A DNA stretch of 64,000 bases from Pseudoduganella aquatica (GCF_009857595.1 NZ_WWCU01000003.1:186001-250000); one strand, 5' to 3'; shown: positions 28,101 through 39,869, numbered from the stretch's first letter. Numbers and translations: made by a program. Notes: generated from the sequence alone by a model not told the origin.

Positions 28101-28721
28101 ATGAAAGTATTTCCTGTACGCACTACCGCCGCGGCGGCCCTGCTGCTGGCCTTGAGCGCCTGCGGCGGCAAGGCGTCGTTCGACGTGACCGGCGTGTTCG
28201 TCACCAGCCAAGGCGTGCCGCAACCGGTGGCCAACAGCGGCCTGGTGCTGCAAAACGGCAGCGACACCCTGACGATCCCGGTGGGCGCCACCACGTTCAA
28301 GTTCAACAACAGCATTTCCTACGGCACCGAGTACGACATCAAGGTGCTGACCCCGCCCGCCAATATGGATTGCAGCGTGGTCAACGGCGCCGGCTCGGCA
28401 GGCCGCACCGCCACCATCTCGGCCAGCGTGATCTGCACCCAGAAGACCTACACCATAGGCGGCACCATCACGGCCGGCAGCATCCTGAACGACACCGTGG
28501 TCACGCTGACCAACGGCAGCACGGGCGGCACCGTGGTGCTGACCAAGGACAGCCTCAACTTCACCTTCCCGGCAGCCATCCCGACCGGCCAGCCCTACGG
28601 CGTAACGGTGCTTGATATCTCTCCCAAGCCGGAAACCATCCGCTGCACGGTCACCAACGGCAGCGACCTGATGGGCACGGCTCCGCGCGCTAACATCGTG
28701 CTGACCTGCGTGCCGAAGTAA
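28101..28721 (+). CDS. Modular secreted lipoprotein, unknown function (copy 2)
   Basis: 206 residues. Lipobox LSAC places the lipid Cys at 21, exactly as in the neighbour. Two modules of about 85-90 residues follow; each has SGLVLQNGSDTLTI-like strands, a GQPYGVTVL-like strand and a terminal Cys pair (MDCSVVNG...VICT; IRCTVTNG...VLTC). ATG 28101 has GGAG 7 nt upstream; a longer reading starting at 28014 is a low-complexity Arg-rich artefact. Similar modular architecture and spacing suggest an ancient tandem duplication. It is followed by a strong terminator, so the two-gene operon ends here. Confidence 0.75.
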   Translation: MKVFPVRTTAAAALLLALSACGGKASFDVTGVFVTSQGVPQPVANSGLVLQNGSDTLTIPVGATTFKFNNSISYGTEYDIKVLTPPANMDCSVVNGAGSAGRTATISASVICTQKTYTIGGTITAGSILNDTVVTLTNGSTGGTVVLTKDSLNFTFPAAIPTGQPYGVTVLDISPKPETIRCTVTNGSDLMGTAPRANIVLTCVPK

Positions 28722-28832
28722 GGCGTCATTCAGGAGGAGAATAACTGGTATCGCCAAAATAAATTGGCGATATATTCTGCGGCGCAGCATAATGCACCTG
28801 TCTCCTCCATTTCTTCCCAAAGAATTGGATTT

Positions 28833-28860
28833 AGCCCGCTCCCTGAGCGGGCTTTTTTTT
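28833..28860 (+). terminator. Rho-independent terminator of the lipoprotein operon
   Basis: Perfect 8-bp stem AGCCCGCT / AGCGGGCT with loop CCCTG followed by a run of eight T on the plus strand (28853-28860). It lies 112 bp after the second lipoprotein stop. The intervening stretch has no gene that I can support. Confidence 0.88.
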
Positions 28861-28910
28861 GCCCGCAAAAAACAATGCCAAAACCCCAAAAAGGGGTGGG
28901 GACTTGGGGC

Positions 28911-29687
28911 TTAGGCGGGCTTGAGGAGGTTGGCCAGGGCGACGTACTGCTCCAGCGCGACGGTTTCCGGGCGCACCGTGGGGTCGATGCCGGCTTCCTT
29001 GATCTGCTCTTCGGTGAACATGCCGGACAGGCAGTTGCGGATCACCTTGCGGCGCTGCGAGAAGGCTTTCTGCACCACCGCTTCCAGCGTCTCGCGGTCG
29101 CAGGCCAGCGGATGGGCCACCGGGATCATGCGCACGATGGCGGACTCCACCTTCGGCGGCGGGTCGAACGCTTCCGGCGGCACCACGAACAGCAGGTCCA
29201 TCTGGTAGCGCCACTGCAGCATCACCGACAGGCGGCCGTAGACCTTGCTGCCGGGCTCGGCCACCATGCGCTCCACCACTTCCTTTTGCAGCATGAAATG
29301 CTGGTCCTGCACCTGCGGCGCGAAGTCCGCCAGGTGGAACAGCAGCGGGCTGGAGATGTTGTACGGCAGGTTGCCGACCACGCGCAGCTTCTGCCCTTCC
29401 GGCACCGGGATGCTGCCGAAGTCGAACTTGAGCGCGTCGCCGGAGTGGATGGTCAGCTTCTCGCGCGGGTATTTCTTTTCCAGCCGCGCCACCAGGTCGC
29501 GGTCCAGCTCGACCACGTGCATATGCGGCAGGGAGCGCAGCAGCTGGTCCGTCATGGCGGCCAGGCCGGGGCCGATTTCCACCATGGCGTCGCCGGCGCG
29601 CGGATTGATCGATTCGGTGATGCTGGACAGGACGTTGTCGTCGTGCAGGAAGTTTTGGCCGAAGCGTTTGCGTGCGATGTGTTTCAT
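28911..29687 (-). CDS. rsmA: 16S rRNA dimethyladenosine transferase (KsgA)
   Basis: 258 residues. It dimethylates A1518 and A1519 in 16S rRNA during 30S maturation. Motifs: N-terminal [15 protein letters not shown] motif [16 protein letters not shown], catalytic motif [16 protein letters not shown] and the C-terminal [17 protein letters not shown] 29687 gives the canonical start; a huge in-frame extension upstream is an artefact of GC-rich sequence. It is the last gene of the lptD-surA-pdxA-rsmA run, the same order as in E. coli. A weak hairpin (28883-28897) followed by TTTTGG may terminate it. Confidence 0.96.
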   Translation of the reverse strand: MKHIARKRFGQNFLHDDNVLSSITESINPRAGDAMVEIGPGLAAMTDQLLRSLPHMHVVELDRDLVARLEKKYPREKLTIHSGDALKFDFGSIPVPEGQKLRVVGNLPYNISSPLLFHLADFAPQVQDQHFMLQKEVVERMVAEPGSKVYGRLSVMLQWRYQMDLLFVVPPEAFDPPPKVESAIVRMIPVAHPLACDRETLEAVVQKAFSQRRKVIRNCLSGMFTEEQIKEAGIDPTVRPETVALEQYVALANLLKPA

Positions 29688-29704
29688 GTTTTTCTTTTCA
29701 GTGA

Positions 29705-30838
29705 TTAGGCGCGGACGCCGCTGTTGGGCAAGCCGGCTTGCACCGCGTCCGCCATGCGGCGCGCGGTGGCGATGGCCTCCTCCATGCTGCCGCAGTCGGC
29801 ACGGCCCAGGCCTTGCGCGGCCAGGTCGAGCGCGGTGCCGTGGTCGACCGAGGTGCGTATCAGCGGCAGGCCGAGCGTGATGTTGACGCCGCGCCCGAAG
29901 GTGGCGTACTTGAGCACCGGCAAGCCCTGGTCGTGGTACATGGCCAGCACGCAGTCGGCGTGCTGCAGGTATTTGGGCTGGAACAGGGTGTCGGCCGGAT
30001 AGGGGCCGGTGGCGGCGATGCCGCGCGCCTGCGCCGCCGCGATGGCCGGGGCCACCACGTCGAGGTCTTCGCGCCCCAGGTAGCCGTTCTCGCCCGCGTG
30101 CGGGTTCAGGCCGGCCACCAGGATGCGCGGCGCGGCGATGCCGAACTTGGTCTTCAGGTCGTGCGCGATGATGTCCAGCGTGGCGCCCAGGCCTTCCACC
30201 GTGAGCGCGCCGGCCACGTCCTTCAGCGGCAGATGGGTGGTGGCCAGGGCCACGCGCAGCGGCGGCGGAGCCGGCGGCGCGGCCTCGCCGGCGGGCGGCA
30301 TCGCCTGCAGCGGCTGGCCGGCCAGCAGCATCACCACTTGCGCGGCGCCGGTCTTGCCGGCGAAGTATTCGGTGTGGCCGGAGAAGGGCACGCCGGCGTC
30401 GTTGATGGTGCTCTTTTGCAGCGGGGCGGTGGCCACCGCTTCGAACCAGCCGGCGGCGACGCCTTCGATGGCGGCGTCCAGCGTGGCCAGCACGGCGCGG
30501 CCGTTTTCCTTGTCCAGCGTGCCGGGCGCCACGTGGGCCGCCAGCGGCACGTCGATCACGCTGATGGCGCCGGGACCGAAGTGCGGCAGGCCGCCGTTGC
30601 GCACCGCCTGCAGCGACAGGGCGGACAGGCGGATGGCGGGGTCGATGTAGCTGGCCGTCATGGCCAGGAAGGCGGCGTCGCCCAGCAGCACGCAATTGAC
30701 TTCGTTGCGCATGGCCCAGGCGGCGCGGATGGAGATTTCCGGGCCGATGCCGGCCGGCTCGCCTACCGTGACGGCAATGGCGGGCCGGGTTCCCGATGGG
30801 CGCACCCGCGGGCGCCAGGATTGCAGAGTGGCGCTCAT
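29705..30838 (-). CDS. pdxA: 4-hydroxythreonine-4-phosphate dehydrogenase
   Basis: 377 residues. It oxidises 4-phosphohydroxy-threonine in the DXP-dependent pyridoxal phosphate route. Motifs: [14 protein letters not shown] at the N-terminus, the metal His in FSGHTEYFA, the second and third His in [10 protein letters not shown] and [11 protein letters not shown], and [15 protein letters not shown]. It is slightly longer than E. coli PdxA because of an N-terminal extension and an Ala/Pro insert around residues 185-195 ([10 protein letters not shown]). It starts 16 bp after surA. Confidence 0.95.
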   Translation of the reverse strand: MSATLQSWRPRVRPSGTRPAIAVTVGEPAGIGPEISIRAAWAMRNEVNCVLLGDAAFLAMTASYIDPAIRLSALSLQAVRNGGLPHFGPGAISVIDVPLAAHVAPGTLDKENGRAVLATLDAAIEGVAAGWFEAVATAPLQKSTINDAGVPFSGHTEYFAGKTGAAQVVMLLAGQPLQAMPPAGEAAPPAPPPLRVALATTHLPLKDVAGALTVEGLGATLDIIAHDLKTKFGIAAPRILVAGLNPHAGENGYLGREDLDVVAPAIAAAQARGIAATGPYPADTLFQPKYLQHADCVLAMYHDQGLPVLKYATFGRGVNITLGLPLIRTSVDHGTALDLAAQGLGRADCGSMEEAIATARRMADAVQAGLPNSGVRA

Positions 30839-30854
30839 CGAGTCTGCCCCTTTC

Positions 30855-32243
30855 TTATTTCAGGTCGTCGCCGCGGTACTCGACGTAGGCGCGGTCGCGC
30901 ACCTGGCGCTGCCAGTCTTCCGCCGCTTCCTCGGTCTTGCGTTCGCGGATGGCGTTGCGGGCTGCGGTGCGCTGCTTCTCTTTCGACAGGTCGTCGGTCT
31001 TGCGCTCCAGGACTTCGATCAGGTGGTAGCCGAAGCTGGTTTCCACCGGCGTGCTCACTTCGCCTATCTTCAGGCCGTTCATGGCCGCTTCGAATTCCGG
31101 CAGCGTGTCGCCCGGCATCAGCCAGCCCAGGTCGCCGCCCTTGGCGGCCGAGGTGTCGTTCGACTGCAGGCGCGCCAGGTCTTCAAACTTGGCGGCCTTG
31201 TTGTCCAGGCGTTCCTTCAGGTCTTCCAGCTTGCGCTTGGCGTCGGCCGCGCTGGTGGTGGGCGTGACCTTGATCAGGATGTGGCGCGCGCGCGTCTGCG
31301 TGACGGCGGCCGCGGCCTGCGCTTCGGCCATGCTGCGCTTTTCGGTCAGCTTCAGGATGTGGAAGGCGCCCACGCTTTTCATCACCGGCGTGACCTGGCC
31401 CGGCTTCAGCTTTTCCAGCGCTTCGGCGAACAGCGGCGGCAGGCGGTCGGCGCTGCGCCAGCCCACTTCGCCGCCCTTGAGCGCGTCGCCGGCGTCGGAG
31501 TAGGTGGCGGCCATCTTGGCGAAATCGGCGCCGGTGCGCAGCTGGCGCATCACTTCGTCGGCGCGCGCTTTCTTCTGCGCGATCACTTCCGGCGAGGCGT
31601 TTTCCGGGATGCGTATCATGATCTGCGAGATGTTCATCTCGAACTGCTCGGCCGCCATGGCCGCTTCGGCGGCCAGCTGGGCGTCCACTTCGGCGTCCGA
31701 GATCTGCACCTTGTTGTCCACCTCATGCTCGCGCAGGCGCTGCATGATGATCTCTTCGCGGATCTCCTCGCGGAAGGCGGCGAAGGTGATGCCTTCTTTT
31801 TCCATCTGGTTGCGCATGTCCTGCACGGTCAGCTTCTGCTGCTCGGCGATGCGGGCGATGGCGCGGTCGAGCTGGTTGTCGTCCACCCGCACGCCCATCT
31901 CCTTGGCCAGTTGCAGCTGGGCGCGTTCGACGATCATGCGCTCCAGGATCTGGCGCTGCAGGTCGGCGTCGCCGGGCAGCTGCACGTTCTGCGCCTTCAT
32001 GCGCTGCACCACGGTCTTCACGCGCTCGGTCAGTTCGCGGCGGGTGATGACGTCTTCGTTGACGACCACGGCGATCGAGTCGATCGGCGTGTTGCTGGTC
32101 TGGCCTACCGGGACCGGCGGCGTGAAACCTTTCGGCTTGGCGTCCTGCGCCAGGGCTTGGCCGCCGGCGGTGATGGCGCACAGCAGCAGGGCTGCGATCT
32201 TGAGTTGGTGCATACGGGCATTACGCATAGATGTGACGCTCAT
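30855..32243 (-). CDS. surA: Periplasmic chaperone/peptidyl-prolyl isomerase SurA
   Basis: 462 residues, periplasmic chaperone that escorts outer-membrane proteins (including LptD) to the Bam complex. The signal peptide is [18 protein letters not shown] with cleavage near QALAQ. The N-terminal SurA domain includes [17 protein letters not shown]; two parvulin domains follow (about 205-305 and 320-420, the second with RHILIK and [12 protein letters not shown]). The longest start was kept, but Met11 (32213) would give a normal signal peptide; neither has a clear ribosome site. It lies 27 bp after lptD. Confidence 0.95.
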   Translation of the reverse strand: MSVTSMRNARMHQLKIAALLLCAITAGGQALAQDAKPKGFTPPVPVGQTSNTPIDSIAVVVNEDVITRRELTERVKTVVQRMKAQNVQLPGDADLQRQILERMIVERAQLQLAKEMGVRVDDNQLDRAIARIAEQQKLTVQDMRNQMEKEGITFAAFREEIREEIIMQRLREHEVDNKVQISDAEVDAQLAAEAAMAAEQFEMNISQIMIRIPENASPEVIAQKKARADEVMRQLRTGADFAKMAATYSDAGDALKGGEVGWRSADRLPPLFAEALEKLKPGQVTPVMKSVGAFHILKLTEKRSMAEAQAAAAVTQTRARHILIKVTPTTSAADAKRKLEDLKERLDNKAAKFEDLARLQSNDTSAAKGGDLGWLMPGDTLPEFEAAMNGLKIGEVSTPVETSFGYHLIEVLERKTDDLSKEKQRTAARNAIRERKTEEAAEDWQRQVRDRAYVEYRGDDLK

Positions 32244-32270
32244 GAGTCAGTGGTGATGGATAACGCCGGG

Positions 32271-34514
32271 TTAGCGGCGGACATTCTCGTTCAGGCGCTG
32301 GTAGCCGGGGATGCTGTTGCGCAGCGCCTCCAGCGGATTGCCGACGCCGAACTTGGACAAACCGTCCAGCTCAAGCTGGAAGAAGATGGGGGTGGACGCT
32401 TCCTTGGCGGTGGTCACGAAGCGCTGCGCGCCCATGCGGAACACCCAGCAGTCGCCCTTGTATTCCAGGCCCAGCAGGCCTTCCAGGATCTTCTTGTCCT
32501 CCAGGGAGTAGCTGATGCGGCCGACGCCGAACCAGCGCGACGACAGCGGCCACTGGCTCGACAGGTCGACGTTCTTGAACACGGTCTTGTTGCTGACCGT
32601 GTCGCGCAGGTAGCGGTAGCCCAGGTTCAGCACCTTCTTCGCGCCCGGGATCCAGCGCACCGCGTGGTTGGAACTGACCACGCGGCTGTCGGCCGGATTG
32701 TACTGCAGCGCGCTGTCGAGCACCCAGCTTTCCGAGATCACGCCGCTGGCCGCCAGCAGGATGTCGGACTTGGCGTCGCGCGTGGGTGTGCTCGCGTCCA
32801 GCTGCACACGCTGGTCGCTGAAGTAGAAGCGCTGGCCGAAGGCCAGGCGCAATCGCTCGGCGCCGCTCGCTTCCAGGAAGCGCGACACCACGGCCGCCGT
32901 GATCTGGTTGGCGTCGCCCACCCGGTCCGAGCCGACGAAGCGGTTCTCGTTGAAGATCTGCGAGAAGTTGAAGGTGGCCGCCGCCGTGTCGAAGTTGGGG
33001 AATTCCTTCTGGTCGCGGTACGGCGTCTTCACGTAGAACAGGCGCGGCTCCAGCGTCTGCGTGGCCTCGCGGCCGAACAGCTTGGTGTCGCGTTCGAACA
33101 CCAGGCCCGAATCGAGCGACATGGTGGGCACGGCGCGCGTGAGGGACTTGCTGTCGCTGCCGTCGTGCGCGTCGAGCTGGTAGGCCGCCGCGTTGAGCAT
33201 CAGCTTGGGCGTGATGAAGTAGCTGGCGCCGATGATGGGGTAGCTCACCTGCGGCAGCGCCACCAGGCGGTTGCCGCGCGTCAGGGTCGGGTGCCAGAAG
33301 CTGGTCAGTTCGCTGTTCAGCTGCCAGTCGAAGCCGGCCACGTCGTAGCGCGCCGCCTGGAAGTTGATCGCCGGCAGGCGGTCGTAGGGGCGCGACACGA
33401 ACAGCGCGGGATCGGTCTCGGCGGCCGGATCCTGCAGCACCTGGTATTTCTGCACCCGCGCCGACAAGCTCCAGTACTCGCCGCGGTAGTCGGTGCGCAG
33501 CTCGCGCAGCAGCTGGCGCTCGGCCGAGCCGGACACGGTCTTGGAGAAGTCGCTCGGGTAGTTGTTGTCCGATGCGGCGCGCACGTTCCAGCCGTAGGTC
33601 CAGTCCTTGGCGATGGCCTGCGTGTGGTTGGACGTGATCATCCAGCGGTCGGCATTGGCCAGCTTGTCGTTCGGCAGATACTCGATGAAGGTGTCGCCGG
33701 CGTAGCTGCCCGCGTCGGTTTCGCCGATGTAGCGCGCGTGCGCGCCGAGCTGGATGCCGCGCTGGGCGATCAGGCGCGGGAACAGCGTCAGGTCGCGGTT
33801 GGGAGCGATATTGAAGTAGTACGGCACCGTCAGTTCGGCGCGGCCCTTGGAGCCGAAGCCCGGGATCGGCGGCAGCCAGCCGGAGCGGCGCGCGCCCGAC
33901 AGCGAGAACGACATGGCCGGGGTGCCGATGATGGGCACGTTCTTGAAGTAGACGATGGTCTTGCCGGCCACGCCCACGTCGCGCCCGGAGTCCAGGTTCA
34001 GCGTGCTCGATTTCAGATACCAGTCCGGATCCGGTCCCTGGCAGGTGCTGTAGGTGCCGTCGATGACCAGCGCCTCGTCCTCGCCCAGGAAGTTGATGCG
34101 CCGCGCCTTGCCCTGCGCCGCGTTCAGCTCCAGCTTGTAGGTCGGGTTGAGCATATAGCCCTTGCCCGATTCCAGGTTCAGTTTCAGCTCGTCGCCGGTG
34201 TAGTAGTCGCCGTAGCGCCAGATCTTCACGCCGCCGCGCGCCTCGACCTCGTCCTCGACCTGGCGGAAGCAGGCCGTGTCGGCCGTCACGCGGGTCTTGT
34301 CGCGCACGATCTCGACGTCGCGCGCCAGATTCAGTTCCCGGTCCGGGCGGCCATCGAATTCCTCGGCACGGATAATGGTCGGCGCGTCCGGGTCGGCCAC
34401 GTGCGTGCGTTTGGGGGCGGTCTGGGCGTAGCCGGGCACCGCTGTGGCGGTAACGAGGGCCGTGAGCGCGAACGCCCAGCTGTGGGGGCTAGGAGGGACT
34501 GAGAACCGGCTCAT
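32271..34514 (-). CDS. lptD: LPS-assembly protein LptD
   Basis: 747 residues. An outer-membrane beta-barrel that inserts lipopolysaccharide with LptE. A signal peptide ends near PGYAQ; the OstA/LptA-like periplasmic domain (about 45-150; IIRAEEFDGR, LNLARDVEI) precedes the barrel (about 190-747). Cys residues at ADTACF, STCQGPD and GDCWVF are candidates for the conserved inter-domain disulfides; only one Cys appears at the C-terminal site where E. coli has two adjacent ones. The protein ends with ENVRR rather than an aromatic residue. It is first in the lptD-surA-pdxA-rsmA operon and divergent from amgK. Confidence 0.95.
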   Translation of the reverse strand: MSRFSVPPSPHSWAFALTALVTATAVPGYAQTAPKRTHVADPDAPTIIRAEEFDGRPDRELNLARDVEIVRDKTRVTADTACFRQVEDEVEARGGVKIWRYGDYYTGDELKLNLESGKGYMLNPTYKLELNAAQGKARRINFLGEDEALVIDGTYSTCQGPDPDWYLKSSTLNLDSGRDVGVAGKTIVYFKNVPIIGTPAMSFSLSGARRSGWLPPIPGFGSKGRAELTVPYYFNIAPNRDLTLFPRLIAQRGIQLGAHARYIGETDAGSYAGDTFIEYLPNDKLANADRWMITSNHTQAIAKDWTYGWNVRAASDNNYPSDFSKTVSGSAERQLLRELRTDYRGEYWSLSARVQKYQVLQDPAAETDPALFVSRPYDRLPAINFQAARYDVAGFDWQLNSELTSFWHPTLTRGNRLVALPQVSYPIIGASYFITPKLMLNAAAYQLDAHDGSDSKSLTRAVPTMSLDSGLVFERDTKLFGREATQTLEPRLFYVKTPYRDQKEFPNFDTAAATFNFSQIFNENRFVGSDRVGDANQITAAVVSRFLEASGAERLRLAFGQRFYFSDQRVQLDASTPTRDAKSDILLAASGVISESWVLDSALQYNPADSRVVSSNHAVRWIPGAKKVLNLGYRYLRDTVSNKTVFKNVDLSSQWPLSSRWFGVGRISYSLEDKKILEGLLGLEYKGDCWVFRMGAQRFVTTAKEASTPIFFQLELDGLSKFGVGNPLEALRNSIPGYQRLNENVRR

Positions 34515-34613
34515 GAAATGAAGGGGCGAAACACCATTGACAGGCGATTTTTTAACTTTAATCCCTTATTATATGGGAATTGTTCACACCAACCGGATTC
34601 CACAGGCTGTTTC
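34515..34613. promoter_or_regulatory. Divergent lptD / amgK promoter region
   Basis: An AT-rich 99-bp gap between two divergent envelope operons. Leftward, a perfect TATAAT (34573-34568, minus strand) could serve lptD, without a convincing -35. Rightward, TTGACA (34537-34542) with TAATCC 16 bp on could serve amgK. The pairing of boxes is uncertain. Confidence 0.35.
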
Positions 34614-35678
34614 ATGTCTTTATTGTCTAATTCACCATCCAACGGCGCCCAAGACGGCGCCGACACCCGCCTGATCCTGTTGAAAGATTGGCTCGCTTCC
34701 CTCAACCTGGTCGACCCGGCGTCCGCGCGCCCCGCTTCGGCCGACGCCAGCTTCCGCCGCTATTTCCGCGTCGACGTGCTGCCCGCGCACCAGCAGGCCC
34801 ACGGCGCCACCCTGATCGTGATGGACGCGCCGCCCGAACGCGAGAACGTGCCGGCCTTCGTCAAGGTTGACGCGCTGTTCGCCGCCGCCGGCGTGTCCGT
34901 GCCCGCCATCGTGGCGCAGGACGTCGAGCGCGGCTTCCTGCTGCTGCAGGACCTGGGCGTGAGCACCTATCTGCAGGTGCTGGACCCGGACAACGCCTCC
35001 ACCATGTACGCCGAGGCGCTGGAAGCGCTGGTGCAGATCCAGAAGGCCAGCCAGCCCGGCGTGCTGCCCGAATTCGACCGCGCCTTCATGCTGCGCGAGA
35101 TGAACCTGTTCCCGGAATGGTACATCGGCAAACACCTGGGCGCCGTGCTGACCGAAGCCCAGGCGGCCGAGCTGCAGAAGGTGTTCGACGCCATCATCGC
35201 CAACTGCCTGGCGCAGCAGCAGGTCTATATGCACCGCGATTTCCACTCCCGTAACCTGATGTGGATGGACGAGAAAAACCCCGGCATCCTGGACTTCCAG
35301 GACGCCGTCTACGGCCCCATCACCTACGACGTGGCCTCGCTGCTGCGCGACGCCTACATTTCGTGGGACGAGGAGCTGGTGCTGGACTGGGCCATCCGCT
35401 ACTGGCAGCACGCCAAGGCCGAAGGCCTGCCGGTGAACAAGGACATCGACTCCTTCTACAAGGACTTCGAATACATGGCGCTGCAGCGCCACCTGAAAAT
35501 CCTCGGCATCTTCTGCCGCCTGAACTACCGCGACGGCAAGCCGATGTACCTGGGCGACCTGCCCACCGTGCTGGATTACGTGCGCAAGACGGCGGGCCGC
35601 TACAAGGACCTCAAGCCGCTGGGGCGCCTGCTGGACGCGCTGGAAAACAAGCAGCCCCAAGTCGGCTACACCTTCTGA
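34614..35678 (+). CDS. amgK: N-acetylmuramate/N-acetylglucosamine 1-kinase AmgK
   Basis: 354 residues of the aminoglycoside phosphotransferase (APH) fold. Kinase motifs: the Brenner-type catalytic VYMHRDFHSRNLMW and the metal-binding ILDFQDAVYGPITYD. The N-terminal ASADASFRRYFRV is characteristic of AmgK. It phosphorylates the anomeric carbon of MurNAc or GlcNAc recovered from peptidoglycan, feeding MurU. ATG 34614 matches the family start; the frame is open further upstream over the lptD start but without conserved residues. It is followed by murU 10 bp later, the usual pair in bacteria that bypass de novo UDP-MurNAc synthesis (conferring fosfomycin tolerance). Confidence 0.92.
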   Translation: MSLLSNSPSNGAQDGADTRLILLKDWLASLNLVDPASARPASADASFRRYFRVDVLPAHQQAHGATLIVMDAPPERENVPAFVKVDALFAAAGVSVPAIVAQDVERGFLLLQDLGVSTYLQVLDPDNASTMYAEALEALVQIQKASQPGVLPEFDRAFMLREMNLFPEWYIGKHLGAVLTEAQAAELQKVFDAIIANCLAQQQVYMHRDFHSRNLMWMDEKNPGILDFQDAVYGPITYDVASLLRDAYISWDEELVLDWAIRYWQHAKAEGLPVNKDIDSFYKDFEYMALQRHLKILGIFCRLNYRDGKPMYLGDLPTVLDYVRKTAGRYKDLKPLGRLLDALENKQPQVGYTF

Positions 35679-35688
35679 GGGCGGCGCC

Positions 35689-36401
35689 ATGAAAGCTATG
35701 ATCTTCGCCGCCGGACGCGGCGAGCGCATGCGCCCGCTCACCGACGCATGCCCCAAGCCGCTGCTGAAGGTGCGCGGCCGGCCGCTGATCGTGTGGCACA
35801 TCCTGAACCTGGTGCGCGGCGGGATCACGGACATCGTGATCAACCACGCCCACCTGGGCCACATGATAGAGGACGCGCTGGGCGACGGCGGCCAGTTCGG
35901 CGCGCAGATCCGCTATTCGCCCGAGCCGGCGGACTCGCCGCTGGAAACGGCGGGCGGCATTGCGCAGGCGCGCCACCTGCTGGGCGAGGAACCCTTCCTG
36001 GCCATCTCGGGCGACATCTACTGCCCCTACTTCGACTTCGAGCAGGTCACGGACGTGCTGCACGATAAGGACATGTGGGGCAACCCCTATCCCAAGGACA
36101 AGCGCGACGTGGCCTGGGTGTGGCTGACCAAGAACCCGTGGCACAACCCCAAGGGCGACTTCGCGCTGAATATGTACTCGGTGGCCAACGAGGGCGACAC
36201 GCTGTGGAACTTCGGCAACATCGGCGTGTACCGTCCCGAGATGTTCGACGGCATAGCGCCCGGCCAGCACGCGGGCCTGGGCAAGCTGATACGCAAGTAC
36301 GCGGACCTGGGCCAGGTGGGCGGCGAGCTGTATGAAGGCGACTGGGTCAACGTCGGCACGGTGGACCAGCTCAATGAACTGAACGGCGTAAAGGCCGCGC
36401 C

Positions 36402-36405
<4 letters not shown>
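35689..36405 (+). CDS. murU: N-acetylmuramate alpha-1-phosphate uridylyltransferase MurU
   Basis: 238 residues. A sugar nucleotidyltransferase with the signature MKAMIFAAGRGERMRPLTD and KPLLKVRGRPLIVWH at the N-terminus and the metal-binding FLAISGDIYCPYFDF. It makes UDP-MurNAc from MurNAc-1-phosphate supplied by AmgK. The C-terminal DWVNVGTVDQLNELN is normal for the family. Its stop overlaps the pepP start by 4 bp (ATGA), implying coupling with the downstream peptidase. Confidence 0.93.
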
Positions 36406-37738
<1,333 letters not shown>

Positions 37739-37742
<4 letters not shown>

Positions 37743-38902
37743 GCCATATCGAAAACGGCGCGCCCGGCTACGACATCGCCATCTGCGGCGCAGGCCCGGC
37801 CGGCATGGCGCTGGCGGCGCTGCTGGCGAAACGCGGCGTGGCGCCGCAGCGCATTGCGCTGGTCGACGCGCGCACCCTGCAGCAAGCCGGCAACGACCCG
37901 CGCTCGCTGGCCCTGTCCTACGGCAGCCGCCAGATCCTGGAAGACATCGGCTGCTGGCCCGTGCCCGCCACCGCCATCCACCAGATCCACGTCTCGCGCC
38001 GCGGCCAGTTCGGCCGCAGCATGATAGACCGCGGGGAGCACAAGCTGGAAGCGCTGGGCTATGTGAGCCGCTACGGCGCGCTGGTGACGGAACTGGGCGC
38101 GGCCTGCGAACGCGCAGGCATCGCCGCGCTGCGTCCCGCGCTGGTGACGGGTATGGAAGAACAGCCCGGCCACGTCGCCATCGCCATCGAGGAAGACGGC
38201 CAGCCGCGCACGCTGACGGCCTCCATCGTGGTGCAGGCCGAGGGCGGCCTGTTCGGCGAGCAGCAAGCCAAGGCCCGGCAGCGCGACTACGGCCAGACCG
38301 CCATCATCGCGCAGGTGCGCAGCAGCGCGCCGGTGGCGCACCGCGCTTACGAACGGTTTACCGAACAAGGCCCGCTGGCGCTGCTGCCGCAGGATGGGGA
38401 ATATTCGCTGGTGTGGTGCGTGCGTCCGGACAGCGCTCAGGCGCTGCTTGCGCTGGACGATGCGGCCTTCCTGGAGCAGCTGGGAACAGCCTTCGGCACG
38501 CGCGTGGGCAGCTTCACCCACACCTCGCGCCGCGTGGCGTTTCCGCTCGGGCTCAATGCCGGCAAGGCCGGCGGCGATGGCAGGCTGCGCATGGCCGCCA
38601 TCGGCAACGCGGCGCAGACTTTGCATCCGGTAGCGGGCCAGGGCCTGAACCTCGGCCTGCGCGACGCCGCCGTGCTGGCGCGCCTGCTGGCGCAAGGCGC
38701 CACGCCGGCCATGCTGGCGCAGTACGAAGCGCAGCGCAGCGCCGACCGCAGCCTGACCGTGCACCTGACCGACACCATGGCGCGCGTGTTCGCCAACGAC
38801 TCGCCGGCGCAAGCGCTGCTGGGCGCCTCGCTCGCCGCCATCGACCTGTTCGGCCCCGCGCGCGGCATGCTGGCCGAACTGATGATGTTCGGCCGCCGCT
38901 AA
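37739..38902 (+). CDS. FAD-dependent hydroxylase of the UbiH/VisC family
   Basis: 387 residues. N-terminal Rossmann GxGxxG in DIAICGAGPAGMALAALL, and the second FAD motif as AAIGNAAQTLHPVAGQGLNLGLRD, the form typical of ubiquinone-ring hydroxylases (UbiH, UbiF, UbiI). It probably hydroxylates a ubiquinone precursor. Which ring position it serves cannot be told from sequence. The pepP-ubiH neighbourhood is conserved in many proteobacteria and its ATG overlaps the pepP stop by 4 bp. Confidence 0.87.
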
Positions 38903-38920
38903 CCTGCCCACAGCACAGCC

Positions 38921-39856
38921 ATGCCAGCCCATACCGCCGCCCACACTACCCGCAGGCACGCGGCATGGCGCACTGTATCGGCCGCCGCTTGCGCGCTGGC
39001 CATCGCGGCGGGACTGGCGCCCGGCGCGGCGCAGGCCAAAGACGTGATGACCTGGGTGATGCCCGACTTCCCGCCCGCAGCCATTCCGGTCAACGGCAAA
39101 CCCGGCAACGGCGTCGCCGACCAGGCCGTCAACTTCATCACCGCCCGCTGGCCCGACGCCGAGCACCGCTACATCTACGCCAACGCCAGGCGCACCTGGG
39201 AAATCCTTGAACGCGGCGAAGCGGTCTGCTTTCCCGCCGCGCTGCGCACGCCGGAGCGCGAGCGCATCGCCTACTTCAGCAACACCAACCTCTTGCCGCC
39301 GCCGGTGCTCATCGTGCGCGGCGCCTCGCTGCCCTCGGTGCCGCTGAACAGCGCCGGCGAAGCCGACCTGGCCGCCCTGCTGGAACGCGCCAAGCTGCAC
39401 GGCATCGTGGTCGACAAGCGCAGCTACGGCGCCGCAGCCGATGGCGCCATTGCGCGCCGGCCCAGGCATTCCAGCTTGCAGATCATTCCGGTCAGCAGCT
39501 ACGGCGGCAACATCCTCAGGATGATCGCCGCCAAGCGCGCCGACTACACGCTGGACTACGACTTCGCGCTGGCCTACGAAATGTCGCGCGCACCGGAACT
39601 GGCAACGCTCAAAACCGTGGCGGTGGCTGGCGGCAGCGCTCCGGTCACCGTCGGCGTGGCCTGTCCGCGCACGCCCTGGGGCCGGGCCGCAATACGGAGG
39701 ATAGACCGCCTGCTCGGCACACGCGAAGGGGCAGCCGCGCTGATGCAGGCGCAGACCCGCTGGCAAACGGAAGCCAGCCGCCAGCGCCACGCTGCCGCGC
39801 TGGCGGAGTTCACCCGCCAGCGCGGCAAACCCAGCCCCGCTTCGGACTACGAATGA
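38921..39856 (+). CDS. Periplasmic substrate-binding-like protein (TIGR02285 type)
   Basis: 311 residues. A long signal region with cleavage near GAAQAKD is followed by a type II periplasmic-binding fold (WVMPDFPPAAIPVNGKPGNGVADQ, IYANARRTWEILERGEAVCF, RMIAAKRADYTLDYDF). This resembles the SBP_bac_3-related family TIGR02285, whose ligand is not established. No ABC permease is adjacent, so it may be an orphan sensor or binding protein. It is 18 bp after the monooxygenase gene and converges on pntB. Confidence 0.75.
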   Translation: MPAHTAAHTTRRHAAWRTVSAAACALAIAAGLAPGAAQAKDVMTWVMPDFPPAAIPVNGKPGNGVADQAVNFITARWPDAEHRYIYANARRTWEILERGEAVCFPAALRTPERERIAYFSNTNLLPPPVLIVRGASLPSVPLNSAGEADLAALLERAKLHGIVVDKRSYGAAADGAIARRPRHSSLQIIPVSSYGGNILRMIAAKRADYTLDYDFALAYEMSRAPELATLKTVAVAGGSAPVTVGVACPRTPWGRAAIRRIDRLLGTREGAAALMQAQTRWQTEASRQRHAAALAEFTRQRGKPSPASDYE

Positions 39857-39869
39857 AAGAACAGCCGGC

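Noticed and set aside
30660..34502. A 1280-codon open frame on the plus strand opposite pdxA, surA and lptD
   Set aside because: Composition is a His/Gln/Arg/Val/Gly-rich mirror of the real genes, typical of antisense frames in GC-rich DNA; the minus-strand proteins have clear family motifs.
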